DNA of 64,000 nt from Scandinavium goeteborgense (GTDB lineage: Bacteria > Pseudomonadota > Gammaproteobacteria > Enterobacterales > Enterobacteriaceae), in NCBI RefSeq assembly GCF_003935895.2, contig NZ_CP054058.1, positions 2,709,177 through 2,773,176 on the forward strand, in the 5' to 3' direction. Position 1 is the stretch's first letter. Every line of letters begins with the position of its first letter. The position numbers were made by a program, and so were the translations under genes. Positions 16,815-29,901 of the stretch are shown here, in pieces. A model generated the notes under the pieces. The model ran no database searches. It was not told the origin of the DNA and worked only from the letters and a program-made list of their open reading frames with translations.

Positions 16815-17471
16815 ATGCGGCAATTGACCCGGCCTGAAAATACCATGAATAAAACTTCTTTTAGAAATCACCGCCTTAAGCGATTCAGCTCACAACAAGC
16901 TTCCAGACAACGCCAAGAAAGCCAGCCAAAACGCGTCCTTTTGTTCAATAAACCCTACGATGTTTTGCCGCAGTTTACTGACGAAGCCGGACGCAGCACG
17001 CTGAAAGATTTTATCGACGTCCAGGGCGTGTATGCCGCCGGGCGACTCGACCGCGACAGCGAGGGCCTGCTGGTCCTGACCAACGACGGCGCGTTGCAGG
17101 CGCAGCTCACCCAGCCGGGCAAACGCACCGGGAAAATCTACTTTGTGCAGGTGGAAGGTGAGCCGGATGAGGCCGCGCTGAATGCGCTGCGCACCGGCGT
17201 AACACTGAATGACGGGCCGACACTGGCCGCAGGAATTGAGCTTGTGGATGAACCTGAATGGCTGTGGCCGCGTAATCCGCCCATCCGCGAGCGAAAAGCC
17301 ATTCCCACGCGCTGGCTGAAAGTCACGCTGTATGAAGGACGTAACCGGCAGGTTCGCCGCATGACGGCGCATGTCGGCTACCCTACCCTGCGTTTGATTC
17401 GTTACGCGATGGGCAATTACACCCTGGACAATCTCGCCAATGGCGAATGGCGGGATGTGACCTCAGAGTAA
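16815..17471 (+). CDS. rluE: 23S rRNA pseudouridine(2457) synthase
   Basis: Isomerises U2457 of 23S rRNA. A protein of 218 residues in the RsuA/RluE family. The catalytic motif [11 protein letters not shown] is present, with the FNKPYDV and GRNRQVRRM motifs in order. There is no S4 domain, as usual for RluE. The annotated-style start MRQLT at 16815 overlaps a TATAAT hexamer (16811-16816), so the Met at 16845 may be the true start. The gene overlaps the convergent methylglyoxal-synthase-like gene by 9 bases. Confidence 0.93.
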   Translation: MRQLTRPENTMNKTSFRNHRLKRFSSQQASRQRQESQPKRVLLFNKPYDVLPQFTDEAGRSTLKDFIDVQGVYAAGRLDRDSEGLLVLTNDGALQAQLTQPGKRTGKIYFVQVEGEPDEAALNALRTGVTLNDGPTLAAGIELVDEPEWLWPRNPPIRERKAIPTRWLKVTLYEGRNRQVRRMTAHVGYPTLRLIRYAMGNYTLDNLANGEWRDVTSE

Positions 17472-17960
17472 CGCCGTCAGGTCAGCCCCATCCTGAGTGA
17501 CGTGTGACACCCGGCTGTTAAGAAATGCGTCGCCATCTGGAACCACAATCTCCAGTTCTTCGGCAAAGCGGCTGGAGTGCAGCAAAAAGTCCGCGCTGCT
17601 GGGGTTGCTGGCAATGGGAATGTTCCAGACGGTGGCCAGGCGCATCAGGGCTTTCACGTCTGAATGATGCGGCACCGCGCTGAGCGGGTCCCAGAAGAAA
17701 ATCAGAATATCAATTTGCCCGGTGGCAATCAGGTAGCCAAGCTGTTGGTCGCCACCGATGGAACCGCTCATCAGCGTGAGCACGGATAAACAGCTCTGCG
17801 TTTGCAGCAACCGCCCGGTGGTACCGGTGGCATAAATCACATGTTCACTGAGCGTATGTTGATTGGCCGTCGCCCAACTGAGCAACGAGGCTTTGCAGGG
17901 ATCGTGCGCCACCAGCGCAACGCGTTTACGAACGGGCATGGTGCGAGTTGTCAATTGCAT
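17463..17960 (-). CDS. Methylglyoxal synthase-like protein (second MgsA)
   Basis: A protein of 165 residues that lines up with E. coli MgsA (152 residues) over its whole length without early gaps. Residues recalled as catalytic or binding in MgsA fall at identical numbers: H19, D20, TGTTG (45-49), S65-G66, D71, D91, H98 and D101. It should convert dihydroxyacetone phosphate to methylglyoxal and phosphate. Divergence is highest after residue 115, and the tail is about 13 residues longer. E. coli mgsA sits next to helD at another locus, so this is probably an extra paralog. GAGG lies 8 bases before the ATG. Confidence 0.85.
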   Translation of the reverse strand: MQLTTRTMPVRKRVALVAHDPCKASLLSWATANQHTLSEHVIYATGTTGRLLQTQSCLSVLTLMSGSIGGDQQLGYLIATGQIDILIFFWDPLSAVPHHSDVKALMRLATVWNIPIASNPSSADFLLHSSRFAEELEIVVPDGDAFLNSRVSHVTQDGADLTALL

Positions 17961-18024
17961 GATGCATACCTCGGATCGCGTGTTCGGTCGAACACCCGAA
18001 TGAAGTATAGTGGTGGCATAAAAA

Positions 18025-18040
18025 TGTGATCCATATCAAA
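18025..18040. promoter_or_regulatory. Candidate CRP site between mgsA-like gene and nudJ
   Basis: TGTGATCCATATCAAA has one perfect half (TGTGA) and one partial half (TCAAA) with the 6-base spacing of CRP sites. It lies 65-80 bases upstream of the mgsA-like start and 35-50 bases upstream of nudJ. Match by eye only. Confidence 0.35.
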
Positions 18041-18074
18041 TAAATATAATCACGCGCCGAAATCAGGAGTCTCC

Positions 18075-19696
<1,622 letters not shown>

Positions 19697-19726
19697 GACT
19701 CAGACAGCACACAGAAAGGAGTTTTA

Positions 19727-20368
19727 GTGGCGAAGAACTATTACGACATCACTATCGCGCTGGCCGGGATTTGCCAGTCGGCCCGTCTGGTTCAGCAGCT
19801 TGCGCATCAGGGTCACTGCGACAACGATGCCCTGCACGTGGCGCTGAACAGCGTTATCGATCTCAACCCGGATTCCACGCTGGGCGTGTTCGGTGGCAGT
19901 GAAGCCAATCTTCGCCTCGGCCTTGAAACGCTGCTTGGTGTGCTCAACGCCAGCAGCCGTCAGGGCCTCAACGCCGAATTGACGCGTTACACCTTAAGCC
20001 TGATGGTGCTGGAACGTAAGCTCTTTGCCGCCAAAGGCGCGATGGACACGCTCGGCGAACGCATTGCCGGGTTACAGCGCCAGTTAGACCATTTCGATTT
20101 GCAGTCTGAAACCTTGATGAGCGCGATGGCGGCTATTTATGTCGACGTGATAAGCCCATTGGGACCGCGTATTCAGGTCACCGGTTCCCCTGCCGTGCTG
20201 CAAAGCCCACAGGTGCAGGCTAAAGTTCGCGCTGGCCTGTTGGCAGGTATCCGCGCCGCGGTGCTGTGGCACCAGGTTGGCGGCGGTCGTCTGCAACTCA
20301 TGTTTTCCCGTAATCGCCTGACCACTCAGGCAAAACAAATTCTTGCTCATATAACTCCGGAGTTGTGA
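19727..20368 (+). CDS. hflD: High-frequency lysogenization protein HflD
   Basis: A helical protein of 213 residues found at the inner membrane face, always between mnmA and purB in enterobacteria. In E. coli it binds phage lambda CII and favours its breakdown; the normal cellular role is unclear. It starts with GTG at 19727, preceded by AAAGGAG. purB begins 3 bases after its stop, so the two are translationally close. Confidence 0.95.
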   Translation: MAKNYYDITIALAGICQSARLVQQLAHQGHCDNDALHVALNSVIDLNPDSTLGVFGGSEANLRLGLETLLGVLNASSRQGLNAELTRYTLSLMVLERKLFAAKGAMDTLGERIAGLQRQLDHFDLQSETLMSAMAAIYVDVISPLGPRIQVTGSPAVLQSPQVQAKVRAGLLAGIRAAVLWHQVGGGRLQLMFSRNRLTTQAKQILAHITPEL

Positions 20369-21742
<1,374 letters not shown>

Positions 21743-21751
21743 GTTGCCCCT

Positions 21752-21782
21752 CCTCTCTTCCCGCCCGGGGAGAGAGGTTTTC
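21752..21782 (+). terminator. Intrinsic terminator after purB
   Basis: CCTCTCTTCCC and GGGGAGAGAGG pair around GCCC, followed by TTTTCCT. It starts 10 bases after the purB stop. Confidence 0.75.
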
Positions 21783-22181
21783 CTCTGGCGAGGAGAAAGC
21801 ATGATGCAGTGCCAGGTGCCTCCTGGTGAGCCTGTGTCAGTCTGCACAGTGCCCGCGTGACCTTAAGACCGAAGTTCTACTGAACGCCCCACCGCATAGG
21901 GGGATTCACTGCAGGCAAGATATTACCTCGGCGAAACGTTCGGACAAGTCCCATCAGGGACTCATGATTCATGGTGTTAATAATCCTCAGGTAATTTCCG
22001 CAAGATCCCCAGCCCTCAACGTTAAATAAACAGACTCCCGTTATCTCAGAAATGCTTAAGTCCGCACGGCGAAGTCAGTTTATATTATCGGCTAAAGCGT
22101 CAGATTAAGTTTCACTTGAATGCACTGGTTTTGCGTAATCGCGTTAAACTATTCAAATCGTAAATGAAAGGGAGTAGAGAC
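21783..22181. promoter_or_regulatory. Intergenic region upstream of phoP
   Basis: About 400 bases with no convincing gene; a 67-codon frame at 21826 has no ribosome site or family signal. It should hold the phoPQ promoters. The best PhoP-box-like match, TGTTTA-N5-CGTTGA, reads on the minus strand at about 22016-22032, about 150 bases before phoP and pointing away from it. No direct (T/G)GTTTA repeat facing phoP was found. AAGGGAG precedes the phoP ATG. Confidence 0.4.
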
Positions 22182-22856
22182 ATGCGCGTACTCGTCGTGG
22201 AGGATAACGCCCTGTTGCGTCACCATCTCAAAGTTCAGCTGCAGGAGCTGGGCCACCAGGTTGATGCTGCGGAAGACGCAAAGGAAGCGGATTATTATCT
22301 CGGTGAACATGTGCCGGATATTGCGATTGTCGATTTAGGCTTGCCGGATGAAGACGGGCTGTCGATGATCCGCCGCTGGCGCAGCCATGAAATCTCACTC
22401 CCGGTGCTGGTGTTGACCGCCCGTGAGGGCTGGCAGGATAAAGTTGAAGTGCTGAGCGCCGGGGCGGACGACTACGTGACCAAACCGTTCCACATCGAAG
22501 AAGTGGTGGCGCGGATGCAGGCATTGCTGCGCCGGAACAGCGGCCTGGCATCGCAGGTGATTTCCCTTCCGCCGTTCCAGGTTGATTTGTCGCGCCGTGA
22601 GCTGTCGGTGAATGATGAAGTCATTAAGCTGACGGCCTTTGAATACACCATTATGGAAACGCTTATCCGCAATAACGGCAAAGTGGTCAGCAAAGATTCC
22701 CTGATGCTGCAACTCTACCCCGACGCCGAACTGCGCGAGAGCCACACCATTGACGTGCTGATGGGCCGCCTGCGTAAGAAAATCCAGGCTCAGTACCCGC
22801 AGGACGTGATCACCACCGTACGAGGTCAGGGTTACCTGTTCGAACTGCGCGGATGA
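22182..22856 (+). CDS. phoP: Response regulator PhoP
   Basis: An OmpR-type response regulator of 224 residues. Receiver domain about 1-120 with phosphate acceptor D51 ([11 protein letters not shown]), acidic pocket ED at 7-8, switch T in LTARE, and K in YVTKPF. Winged-helix DNA-binding domain about 125-222. It activates Mg2+ uptake and lipid A / antimicrobial-peptide defence genes. The start MRVLVVEDN was chosen because AAGGGAGTAG precedes it. It overlaps phoQ by 4 bases. Confidence 0.98.
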   Translation: MRVLVVEDNALLRHHLKVQLQELGHQVDAAEDAKEADYYLGEHVPDIAIVDLGLPDEDGLSMIRRWRSHEISLPVLVLTAREGWQDKVEVLSAGADDYVTKPFHIEEVVARMQALLRRNSGLASQVISLPPFQVDLSRRELSVNDEVIKLTAFEYTIMETLIRNNGKVVSKDSLMLQLYPDAELRESHTIDVLMGRLRKKIQAQYPQDVITTVRGQGYLFELRG

Positions 22857-24316
22857 AAAAAGTGCTCAGGCATATTTTACCCCTCTCCCTGCGCGTCCGC
22901 TTTTTGCTCGCAACCGCAGGGGTGGTTCTGGTGTTGTCGCTGGCGTACGGCATGGTCGCGCTGGTCGGCTATAGCGTCAGCTTCGATAAAACCACCTTCC
23001 GTTTGCTACGCGGTGAAAGCAACCTGTTCTACACCCTGGCGCGTTATGAAAATAATAAAGTCAGCGTTGAGATCCCCGAAAATCTCAACCTGCAAAGCCC
23101 AACCATGGCGCTCATTTACGACAAACACGGCAAGCTATTGTGGATGCAGCGCGACGTACCGTGGCTGGTGGATCGTATTCGTCCGGAATGGCTGAAGACC
23201 AACGGTTTCCACGAAATTGAAGCCGACGTGAGCTCATCAAGCATGCTGCTGCGTAACGATCATGCGGTGATGCAGCAGCTCAATGAGATTCGCCAGCAGG
23301 ATGACGATTCCGAGATGACTCACTCTGTCGCTGTGAATATCTACCCCGCGACCTCGCATTTACCGCAGATGACCATCGTGGTCGTCGACACCATTCCCAT
23401 CGAGCTGAAGCGCTCGTATATGGTCTGGAGCTGGTTTATCTATGTGCTGGCAGCGAATTTGCTGTTGGTCATTCCGCTGTTGTGGGTCGCCGCATGGTGG
23501 AGTTTGCGGCCGATAGAATCGCTGGCGAAAGAGGTGCGTGAACTGGAAGAGCACCACCGCGAGACGCTGAACCCGGCAACCACCCGCGAGCTCACAAGCC
23601 TGGTGCAAAACCTCAACCGCCTGCTGAAAAGCGAGCGCGACCGCTACGACAAATACCGCACTACGCTGACGGATCTCACGCACAGTCTGAAAACGCCGCT
23701 GGCGGTGCTGCAAAGTACGCTGCGTTCCCTGCGCGGCAACAAGCTCAGCGTGGAAGACGCCGAACCGGTGATGCTGGAACAAATCAGCCGCATCTCGCAG
23801 CAGATTGGCTATTACCTGCATCGGGCCAGTATGCGCACGGGCAGCATGTTACTCAGCCGCGAACTGCACCCGGTGGCGCCGCTGCTGGATAATCTGACCT
23901 CGGCATTGAACAAGGTGTATCAGCGAAAAGGCGTGAATATCACCCTCGATATTTCGCCTGAAATCAGCTTCGTCGGCGAACAAAACGACTTTATGGAAGT
24001 GCTGGGCAACGTGCTGGATAACGCCTGCAAATACTGTCTGGAGTTCGTGGAGGTGTCGGCCCGCCAGACGGACGATCATCTGCATATCTTCGTGGAAGAT
24101 GACGGCCCGGGTATTCCGCAGAGCAAGCGCGACCTGGTGTTTGACCGCGGTCAGCGCGCAGATACGCTGCGTCCAGGCCAGGGCGTAGGGCTTTCCGTGG
24201 CGCGTGAAATTGTCGATCAATATGAAGGCAAAATTCTGCCCGGCGACAGCCCGCTCGGCGGTGCAAAAATGGACGTGATTTTCGGCCGCCAGCATCCGGA
24301 AAGCAAAGAGGCTTGA
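22853..24316 (+). CDS. phoQ: Sensor histidine kinase PhoQ
   Basis: Senses low Mg2+, acid pH and cationic peptides and phosphorylates PhoP. A protein of 487 residues. TM1 about 16-40, an acidic periplasmic PAS-like domain about 45-190 ([11 protein letters not shown] acidic patch), TM2 about 193-215, HAMP, dimerisation helix with [15 protein letters not shown] (phospho-His), and HATPase with N box NVLDNACKY and G boxes EDDGPGI and GQGVGLSVA. Translation is coupled to phoP through an ATGA overlap. Confidence 0.98.
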   Translation: MKKVLRHILPLSLRVRFLLATAGVVLVLSLAYGMVALVGYSVSFDKTTFRLLRGESNLFYTLARYENNKVSVEIPENLNLQSPTMALIYDKHGKLLWMQRDVPWLVDRIRPEWLKTNGFHEIEADVSSSSMLLRNDHAVMQQLNEIRQQDDDSEMTHSVAVNIYPATSHLPQMTIVVVDTIPIELKRSYMVWSWFIYVLAANLLLVIPLLWVAAWWSLRPIESLAKEVRELEEHHRETLNPATTRELTSLVQNLNRLLKSERDRYDKYRTTLTDLTHSLKTPLAVLQSTLRSLRGNKLSVEDAEPVMLEQISRISQQIGYYLHRASMRTGSMLLSRELHPVAPLLDNLTSALNKVYQRKGVNITLDISPEISFVGEQNDFMEVLGNVLDNACKYCLEFVEVSARQTDDHLHIFVEDDGPGIPQSKRDLVFDRGQRADTLRPGQGVGLSVAREIVDQYEGKILPGDSPLGGAKMDVIFGRQHPESKEA

Positions 24317-24431
24317 GTCTTTTTTTGCCGCCGCCTGCATCGTCGGGCAGTGGCATCCGTTATACTTCATGCAACTCGAACGAAGTAGAGTCAAAACTCC
24401 CAACAGAAGCCTGCCTGTGGAATAAAACATT

Positions 24432-25553
24432 ATGGATTATCAGTTATCGCTCAACTGGCCCGACTTTATCGAACGCTACTGGCAAAAACGCCCGGTCGTG
24501 TTGAAGCGCGGCTTTACCGACTTTGTCGACCCTATTTCCCCTGACGAACTGGCGGGCCTCGCCATGGAAGACGAAGTGGACAGCCGCCTCGTCAGCCACC
24601 ATGAAGGCAAATGGCAGGTCAGCCACGGTCCGTTCCAAAGCTACGATCACCTGAGTGAAAACAACTGGTCGCTGCTGGTACAGGCGGTAAACCACTGGCA
24701 CGAACCGACCGCTGCGCTGATGCGCCCATTCCGCGCCCTGCCCGACTGGCGCATTGACGACCTGATGATTTCGTTCTCCGTGCCCGGCGGCGGCGTTGGC
24801 CCGCATCTGGATCAGTACGATGTCTTTATCATTCAGGGAACCGGGCGCCGTCGCTGGCGCGTGGGTGACAAAGTGCCAATGAAGCAGCACTGCCCGCACC
24901 CAGACCTGCTTCAGGTTGATCCGTTCGACGCGATTATCGATGAAGAAATGGAGCCTGGCGACATCCTCTATATTCCGCCAGGTTTCCCGCACGAAGGCTA
25001 TTCGCTGGAAAACTCGCTGAACTATTCGGTCGGTTTCCGCGCGCCAAGCGGCAAAGAGCTGATCAGCGGTTTCGCGGATTACGTCTTGCAGCGTGAATTG
25101 GGGACACACCGTTATACCGATCCGGACGTGCCTGCGCGTGAACATCCGGCGGATATCGTGCCGCAGGAACTCGAAAAGCTGCGCGCGATGATGCTCGAAA
25201 TGATTAGCCAACCGGAACACTTTACCCAGTGGTTTGGCGAGTTCATCAGCCAGACGCGCCACGAACTCGACGTTTCTCCGCCGGAGCCGCCGTATCAGGC
25301 CGATGAAATCTACGATGCGCTGCAACAGGGCGACAAACTGGTTCGTCTGGGTGGCCTGCGCGTACTGCGCATTGACGGTGAAGTGTATGTGAACGGTGAG
25401 AAAATTGAATCGCCACATCGCCCGGCACTGGAAGCGCTGGCGAGTCATATTGAACTGAACGCGGAACACTTTGGCGATGCGCTGGAAGACCCGTCATTCC
25501 TGGCGATGCTCTCTGCGCTGGTGAACAGCGGCTACTGGTTCTTCGAAGACTGA
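24432..25553 (+). CDS. roxA: 50S ribosomal protein L16 arginine hydroxylase RoxA
   Basis: A 2-oxoglutarate/Fe(II) oxygenase (JmjC) that hydroxylates Arg81 of L16. A protein of 373 residues. The iron-binding H-x-D lies in VGPHLDQYDVF (about 120-130) and the distal His in GFPHEGYS. A C-terminal winged-helix-like domain follows, as in E. coli YcfD. GGAAT lies before the ATG. It stands alone 115 bases after phoQ and is convergent with pepT across a REP hairpin. Confidence 0.96.
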   Translation: MDYQLSLNWPDFIERYWQKRPVVLKRGFTDFVDPISPDELAGLAMEDEVDSRLVSHHEGKWQVSHGPFQSYDHLSENNWSLLVQAVNHWHEPTAALMRPFRALPDWRIDDLMISFSVPGGGVGPHLDQYDVFIIQGTGRRRWRVGDKVPMKQHCPHPDLLQVDPFDAIIDEEMEPGDILYIPPGFPHEGYSLENSLNYSVGFRAPSGKELISGFADYVLQRELGTHRYTDPDVPAREHPADIVPQELEKLRAMMLEMISQPEHFTQWFGEFISQTRHELDVSPPEPPYQADEIYDALQQGDKLVRLGGLRVLRIDGEVYVNGEKIESPHRPALEALASHIELNAEHFGDALEDPSFLAMLSALVNSGYWFFED

Positions 25554-25562
25554 TAGCCGGTC

Positions 25563-25638
25563 GCCCGGCGGCGCTGCGCTTGCACGGGCCTACATGATTG
25601 TGACGTTGTAGGCCCGTGCAAGCGTAGCGCCGCCGGGC
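25563..25638. repeat. REP-type inverted repeat between roxA and pepT
   Basis: Two 31-base arms (25563-25593 and 25608-25638) are complementary with one mismatch and flank a 14-base loop. The GCCCGGCGGCGCT core and GGGCCTAC ends are typical of enterobacterial REP/BIME units. It lies in a convergent gap, where REPs block transcript decay and read-through. A related but less perfect unit lies at 48580. Confidence 0.88.
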
Positions 25639-25657
25639 AATAATCTGGCAAACCCGA

Positions 25658-26881
25658 CTACCGTTTGGCGGTCAACTCCGCAATCCGCACAATCACTCTG
25701 ACCGCTTTCTCCATCCCTTCCAGCGTCGCGAATTCGTGCTTGCCGTGGTAGTTATAGCCGCCGGTAAAAATGTTCGGACACGGTAATCCCATGAACGAAA
25801 GCTGCGAGCCATCGGTGCCACCGCGAATCGGTTTCATCAGCGGTTCGATATCGCAATCACGCATCGCCTGCTGCGCCACCTCGATGATGTGCGGATGCTC
25901 CATCACCTTTTCACGCATGTTGTAATAACTGTCTTCGATGATGAGTTCGATGTAGCAATCCGGGTGCAGCCCTTTGCCCACCTTTTTCGCGATTTCCATC
26001 ATTTTGCGCTTCCGCGCTTCGAACTCTTTGCGGTCAAAATCGCGAATGATGTAGTGCATCTGCGCGCTGTCGACGGTGCCTTTGATACTGGTCAGATGGA
26101 AGAAACCTTCATAGCCTTCCGTCTGCTCAGGGCTTTCTTCAGCGGGCACTTCAGCGTGAATGCGCGAAGCCAATGACAGCGCGTTCACCATCACCCCTTT
26201 GGCACTGCCCGGATGGACGTTATTGCCCACGATTTTGATGGTCACCGACGCGGCGTTGAAGTTCTCGTACTCCAGTTCACCCACGCCGCCGCCGTCAACG
26301 GTATACGCCCATTGCGCACCGAACGCCTCAACGTCAAAGTGTTTGGCGCCCTTGCCCACTTCTTCATCCGGCGTGAAGGCCACGCGGATTTCGCCGTGTG
26401 GCACGTTGTTGGCCTTCATCACCGCCAGCGCGGTCATGATTTCCGCCACGCCGGCTTTGTCATCCGCGCCGAGCAGTGTTTTGCCATCGGTAGTGATTAA
26501 CGTCTGGCCGAGCAGCTGATGCAACACCGGGAACATCACCGGGGACAGCACTTCATCGCCGATACCGAGCGCGATATCTCCCCCGCGATAGTTTTCGACA
26601 ATCTGCGCATTGACGTTTTTACCGCTAAAATCGGGAGAGGTATCGACGTGAGAAATAAAACCAATGACAGGAATATCACCCTCAACGTTAGCAGGCAGCG
26701 TGGCCATCACCGTGCCCTTCTCACTCAGCGTGACGTCAACCAGCCCCAATTCTTCGAGCTGCGTTTTGAGCAGGCGTAACAATTTCCATTGCCCTTCGGT
26801 GCTCGGCACCTGCCGCACGCCAGGCTTCGACTGCGTATCCAGAGAAACGTACTGCAAAAACCGCTCAAGTAATTTATCCAT
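25658..26881 (-). CDS. pepT: Peptidase T (tripeptidase)
   Basis: A zinc aminotripeptidase of the M20B family. A protein of 407 residues. Metal ligands: His in SHVDTSPD, bridging Asp in LLGADDKAG, catalytic Glu pair in TPDEEVGKG, Asp in VDGGGVGE, and His in YHGKHEF. The start at 26881 has GAGG 7 bases upstream; the frame extends to 26923 without a ribosome site. E. coli pepT is induced without oxygen by FNR. No clean FNR box was seen here by eye. Confidence 0.97.
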   Translation of the reverse strand: MDKLLERFLQYVSLDTQSKPGVRQVPSTEGQWKLLRLLKTQLEELGLVDVTLSEKGTVMATLPANVEGDIPVIGFISHVDTSPDFSGKNVNAQIVENYRGGDIALGIGDEVLSPVMFPVLHQLLGQTLITTDGKTLLGADDKAGVAEIMTALAVMKANNVPHGEIRVAFTPDEEVGKGAKHFDVEAFGAQWAYTVDGGGVGELEYENFNAASVTIKIVGNNVHPGSAKGVMVNALSLASRIHAEVPAEESPEQTEGYEGFFHLTSIKGTVDSAQMHYIIRDFDRKEFEARKRKMMEIAKKVGKGLHPDCYIELIIEDSYYNMREKVMEHPHIIEVAQQAMRDCDIEPLMKPIRGGTDGSQLSFMGLPCPNIFTGGYNYHGKHEFATLEGMEKAVRVIVRIAELTAKR

Positions 26882-27089
26882 GTCGTCGCCCTCATTTTTT
26901 GAATCAACATTATCAGTAAGCACCGATCCCGAAATATTGCGTCAGGTCACTTTTGGCCCGGCAATTGAGATTTTTTTTCAATTGCCTATGTGAATTGTAT
27001 ATAGGTAATCAACAAGGAGGCAGAATGATTGGCGATTTCAGGGGATTGCCGTAGAATGCCAGCCCTTAATTATGTGTCAGACCTTTAAG

Positions 27090-27130
27090 GTGGTTAACCA
27101 CACACCCCGTAGCGGGAATTATTCGCTACG
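27090..27130 (+). promoter_or_regulatory. Palindrome and hairpin in the potA leader
   Basis: GTGGTTAACCAC (27090-27101) is a perfect 12-base palindrome. CGTAGCG-N9-CGCTACG (27108-27130) is a perfect hairpin ending 5 bases before the potA ATG. No Shine-Dalgarno lies outside the hairpin, so it probably limits translation of potA. Confidence 0.55.
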
Positions 27131-27135
27131 TTTAC

Positions 27136-28272
27136 ATGGGACAGAGTAAAAAATTGAATACACAATCGCGTTCGCTTTCACCGCTGGTGCATCTGGCGGG
27201 GATTCGCAAAGGCTTTGATGGTAAAACAGTCATTTCAGATCTCAATCTCACCATTAATAATGGTGAATTCCTTACGCTGCTAGGCCCCTCCGGCTGCGGT
27301 AAAACCACGGTGTTACGTCTGATTGCCGGGCTCGAAAATGTCGACCACGGCCGCATACATCTTGAAGATATCGACATCACCGATGTCCCGGCGGAAAACC
27401 GCCACGTTAATACTGTATTTCAAAGCTACGCGCTGTTCCCGCACATGACCGTGTTCGAGAACGTGGCCTTCGGCCTGCGGATGCAAAAAACGCCTGCCAA
27501 CGAAATTACGCCTCGCGTTACCGATGCCCTGCGCATGGTGCAGCTGGACGAGTTTGCCCAGCGCAAACCACATCAGCTTTCCGGCGGACAGCAGCAGCGT
27601 GTGGCTATCGCCCGCGCGGTGGTGAATAAACCGCGTCTATTATTGCTGGACGAATCCCTTTCTGCGCTCGATTACAAACTGCGTAAGCAGATGCAGAACG
27701 AACTCAAAGCCCTACAGCGCAAGCTCGGTATTACCTTTGTGTTCGTCACCCACGATCAGGAAGAAGCCCTGACCATGTCTGACCGTATCGTAGTGATGCG
27801 GGATGGCAAAATCGAGCAAGACGGCACGCCGCGTGAAATTTATGAAGAGCCGAAGAACCTGTTCGTCGCCGGATTCATTGGCGAAATCAATAGGTTCAAC
27901 GCCACGGTGATTGAGCGTCTGGATGAACAACGCGTGCGCGCCAACGTTGAAGGCCGCGAGTGTAATATCTACGTCAATTTCGCGGTAGAAAAAGGCCAGA
28001 AGCTCAATGTGCTGCTGCGTCCGGAAGATTTGCGCGTCGATGAAATTAATCACGATAACGACATCGAAGGCCTGATTGGCTACGTGCGCGAGCGCAACTA
28101 CAAGGGCATGACCCTTGAATCCGTGGTTGAGCTGGAAAACGGGAAAATGGTGTTGGTCAGCGAATTCTTCAATGAAGATGACCCGGACTTCGACCATTCT
28201 CTGGATCAAAAAATGGCCATCAATTGGGTCGAAAGCTGGGAGGTGGTGCTGGCTGATGAAGAACACCAGTAA
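27136..28272 (+). CDS. potA: Spermidine/putrescine ABC transporter ATPase PotA
   Basis: The ATPase of the PotABCD polyamine importer. At 378 residues it has the E. coli length. Walker [10 protein letters not shown] (about 51-59), Q-loop FQSYALFPH, signature LSGGQQQRV, Walker B LLLLDE, switch His VTHDQEE. A C-terminal OB-like regulatory domain (about 250-378) mediates inhibition by spermidine in E. coli. It overlaps potB by 17 bases. It heads the four-gene operon, downstream of and divergent from pepT. Confidence 0.97.
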   Translation: MGQSKKLNTQSRSLSPLVHLAGIRKGFDGKTVISDLNLTINNGEFLTLLGPSGCGKTTVLRLIAGLENVDHGRIHLEDIDITDVPAENRHVNTVFQSYALFPHMTVFENVAFGLRMQKTPANEITPRVTDALRMVQLDEFAQRKPHQLSGGQQQRVAIARAVVNKPRLLLLDESLSALDYKLRKQMQNELKALQRKLGITFVFVTHDQEEALTMSDRIVVMRDGKIEQDGTPREIYEEPKNLFVAGFIGEINRFNATVIERLDEQRVRANVEGRECNIYVNFAVEKGQKLNVLLRPEDLRVDEINHDNDIEGLIGYVRERNYKGMTLESVVELENGKMVLVSEFFNEDDPDFDHSLDQKMAINWVESWEVVLADEEHQ

Positions 28273-29113
28273 ATTCCAGAAGGTGGTGATCGCCACCATC
28301 GTCGGTTGGCTGGTGGTATTTGTCTTTCTGCCCAACCTGATGATCATCGGTACCAGCTTCCTGACCCGCGATGACGCCAATTTCGTCAAAATGGTCTTTT
28401 CGCTGGGTAACTACGCGCGTCTACTCGACCCACTCTATTTCGACGTTTTACTGCACTCGCTGAACATGGCGCTGCTGGCCACGCTGGCGTGTCTGATCCT
28501 CGGCTATCCGTTCGCCTGGTTCCTGGCGCGCCTGCCGGAGAAAGTCCGCCCTCTGCTGCTGTTTCTGCTGATTGTGCCGTTTTGGACCAACTCGCTGATC
28601 CGCATCTACGGCCTGAAAATTTTCCTCAGCACCAAAGGCTATCTGAATGCGTTACTGCTGTGGACCGGGCTGATCGATACGCCGATTCGCATCATGTACA
28701 CGCCCAGCGCGGTGATCATCGGCCTGGTCTACATTTTGCTGCCGTTTATGGTCATGCCGCTCTATTCCAGCATTGAGAAACTCGACAAACCGCTGCTGGA
28801 AGCGGCCCGCGATTTAGGTGCCAATAAGTTCCAGACCTTTATTCGCATCATCATGCCGTTGACCATGCCGGGCATTATTGCCGGCTGTCTGTTGGTGATG
28901 CTGCCCGCAATGGGGCTGTTCTATGTCTCCGACCTGATGGGCGGCGCGAAGAACCTGCTTATCGGCAACGTCATTAAAAGCCAGTTCCTGAATATTCGCG
29001 ACTGGCCTTTTGGCGCGGCCACCAGCATTACGTTGACGCTGGTGATGGGCCTGATGCTGCTGGTTTACTGGCGCGCTGCGCGGTTGCTGAATAAAACGGT
29101 GGAACTCGAATGA
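28256..29113 (+). CDS. potB: Spermidine/putrescine permease PotB
   Basis: An inner-membrane permease subunit of 285 residues with six hydrophobic segments. The EAA loop ([27 protein letters not shown]) contacts PotA. The start MKNTSKFQ at 28256 lies inside the end of potA (17-base overlap). The frame opens upstream at 28115, but that stretch is out-of-frame potA. It overlaps potC by an ATGA. Confidence 0.96.
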   Translation: MKNTSKFQKVVIATIVGWLVVFVFLPNLMIIGTSFLTRDDANFVKMVFSLGNYARLLDPLYFDVLLHSLNMALLATLACLILGYPFAWFLARLPEKVRPLLLFLLIVPFWTNSLIRIYGLKIFLSTKGYLNALLLWTGLIDTPIRIMYTPSAVIIGLVYILLPFMVMPLYSSIEKLDKPLLEAARDLGANKFQTFIRIIMPLTMPGIIAGCLLVMLPAMGLFYVSDLMGGAKNLLIGNVIKSQFLNIRDWPFGAATSITLTLVMGLMLLVYWRAARLLNKTVELE

Positions 29114-29901
29114 TCGGTCGTCTGCTTCGTGGCGGCTTTATGACCGCCATTTACGCCTATCTCTATATTCCGATCATTATTTTGATCGTGAACTCCTTTA
29201 ACAGCTCGCGGTTTGGCATTAACTGGCGGGGTTTTACCACCCAGTGGTACAGCCTGCTGATGAACAACGACAGTCTGTTGCAGGCGGCTCAGCACTCACT
29301 GACGATGGCGGTATTTTCCGCGACATTTGCCACGCTGATTGGCTCACTCACCGCGGTGGCGCTGTTTCGCTATCGTTTTCGCGGTAAACCGTTCGTCAGT
29401 GGCATGTTGTTCGTGGTGATGATGTCGCCGGATATCGTCATGGCGATCTCCCTGCTGGTACTGTTTATGCTGATTGGCATTCAGCTCGGCTTCTGGTCGC
29501 TGTTGTTCTCGCACATCACTTTCTGCCTACCGTTTGTGGTGGTCACCGTTTACTCGCGCCTGAAAGGCTTTGACGTGCGGATGCTTGAAGCCGCGAAAGA
29601 TCTGGGCGCCAGCGAAATGACCATTCTGCGCAAAATCATTCTGCCGCTGGCAATGCCTGCGGTCGCTGCCGGATGGCTGCTAAGCTTTACCCTGTCGATG
29701 GACGATGTGGTGGTTTCCTCGTTCGTCACCGGTCCGGGCTATGAAATTTTGCCGCTCAAGATTTACTCGATGGTTAAAGTCGGCGTTTCACCCGAAGTGA
29801 ATGCGCTGGCGACCATTCTGTTAATACTTTCTCTGGTTATGGTGGTTGCCAGCCAGATTGTTGCTCGTGATAAAACGAAATCTCAGGGGACATCAAAATG
29901 A
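29110..29901 (+). CDS. potC: Spermidine/putrescine permease PotC
   Basis: The partner permease of PotB, with 263 residues and six hydrophobic segments. The EAA loop reads LEAAKDLGASEMTILRKIILPLAMPAV. 4-base overlaps with potB before it and potD after it point to coupled translation of the transporter parts in equal amounts. Confidence 0.96.
   Translation: MIGRLLRGGFMTAIYAYLYIPIIILIVNSFNSSRFGINWRGFTTQWYSLLMNNDSLLQAAQHSLTMAVFSATFATLIGSLTAVALFRYRFRGKPFVSGMLFVVMMSPDIVMAISLLVLFMLIGIQLGFWSLLFSHITFCLPFVVVTVYSRLKGFDVRMLEAAKDLGASEMTILRKIILPLAMPAVAAGWLLSFTLSMDDVVVSSFVTGPGYEILPLKIYSMVKVGVSPEVNALATILLILSLVMVVASQIVARDKTKSQGTSK

Noticed and set aside
21826-22029. 67-codon frame between purB and phoP
   Set aside because: No Shine-Dalgarno, no recognisable motif, and it lies in the likely phoP regulatory region.
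26882-27135. FNR box for pepT
   Set aside because: E. coli pepT is FNR-activated, but no TTGAT-N4-ATCAA match with fewer than three changes was found by eye in this gap.
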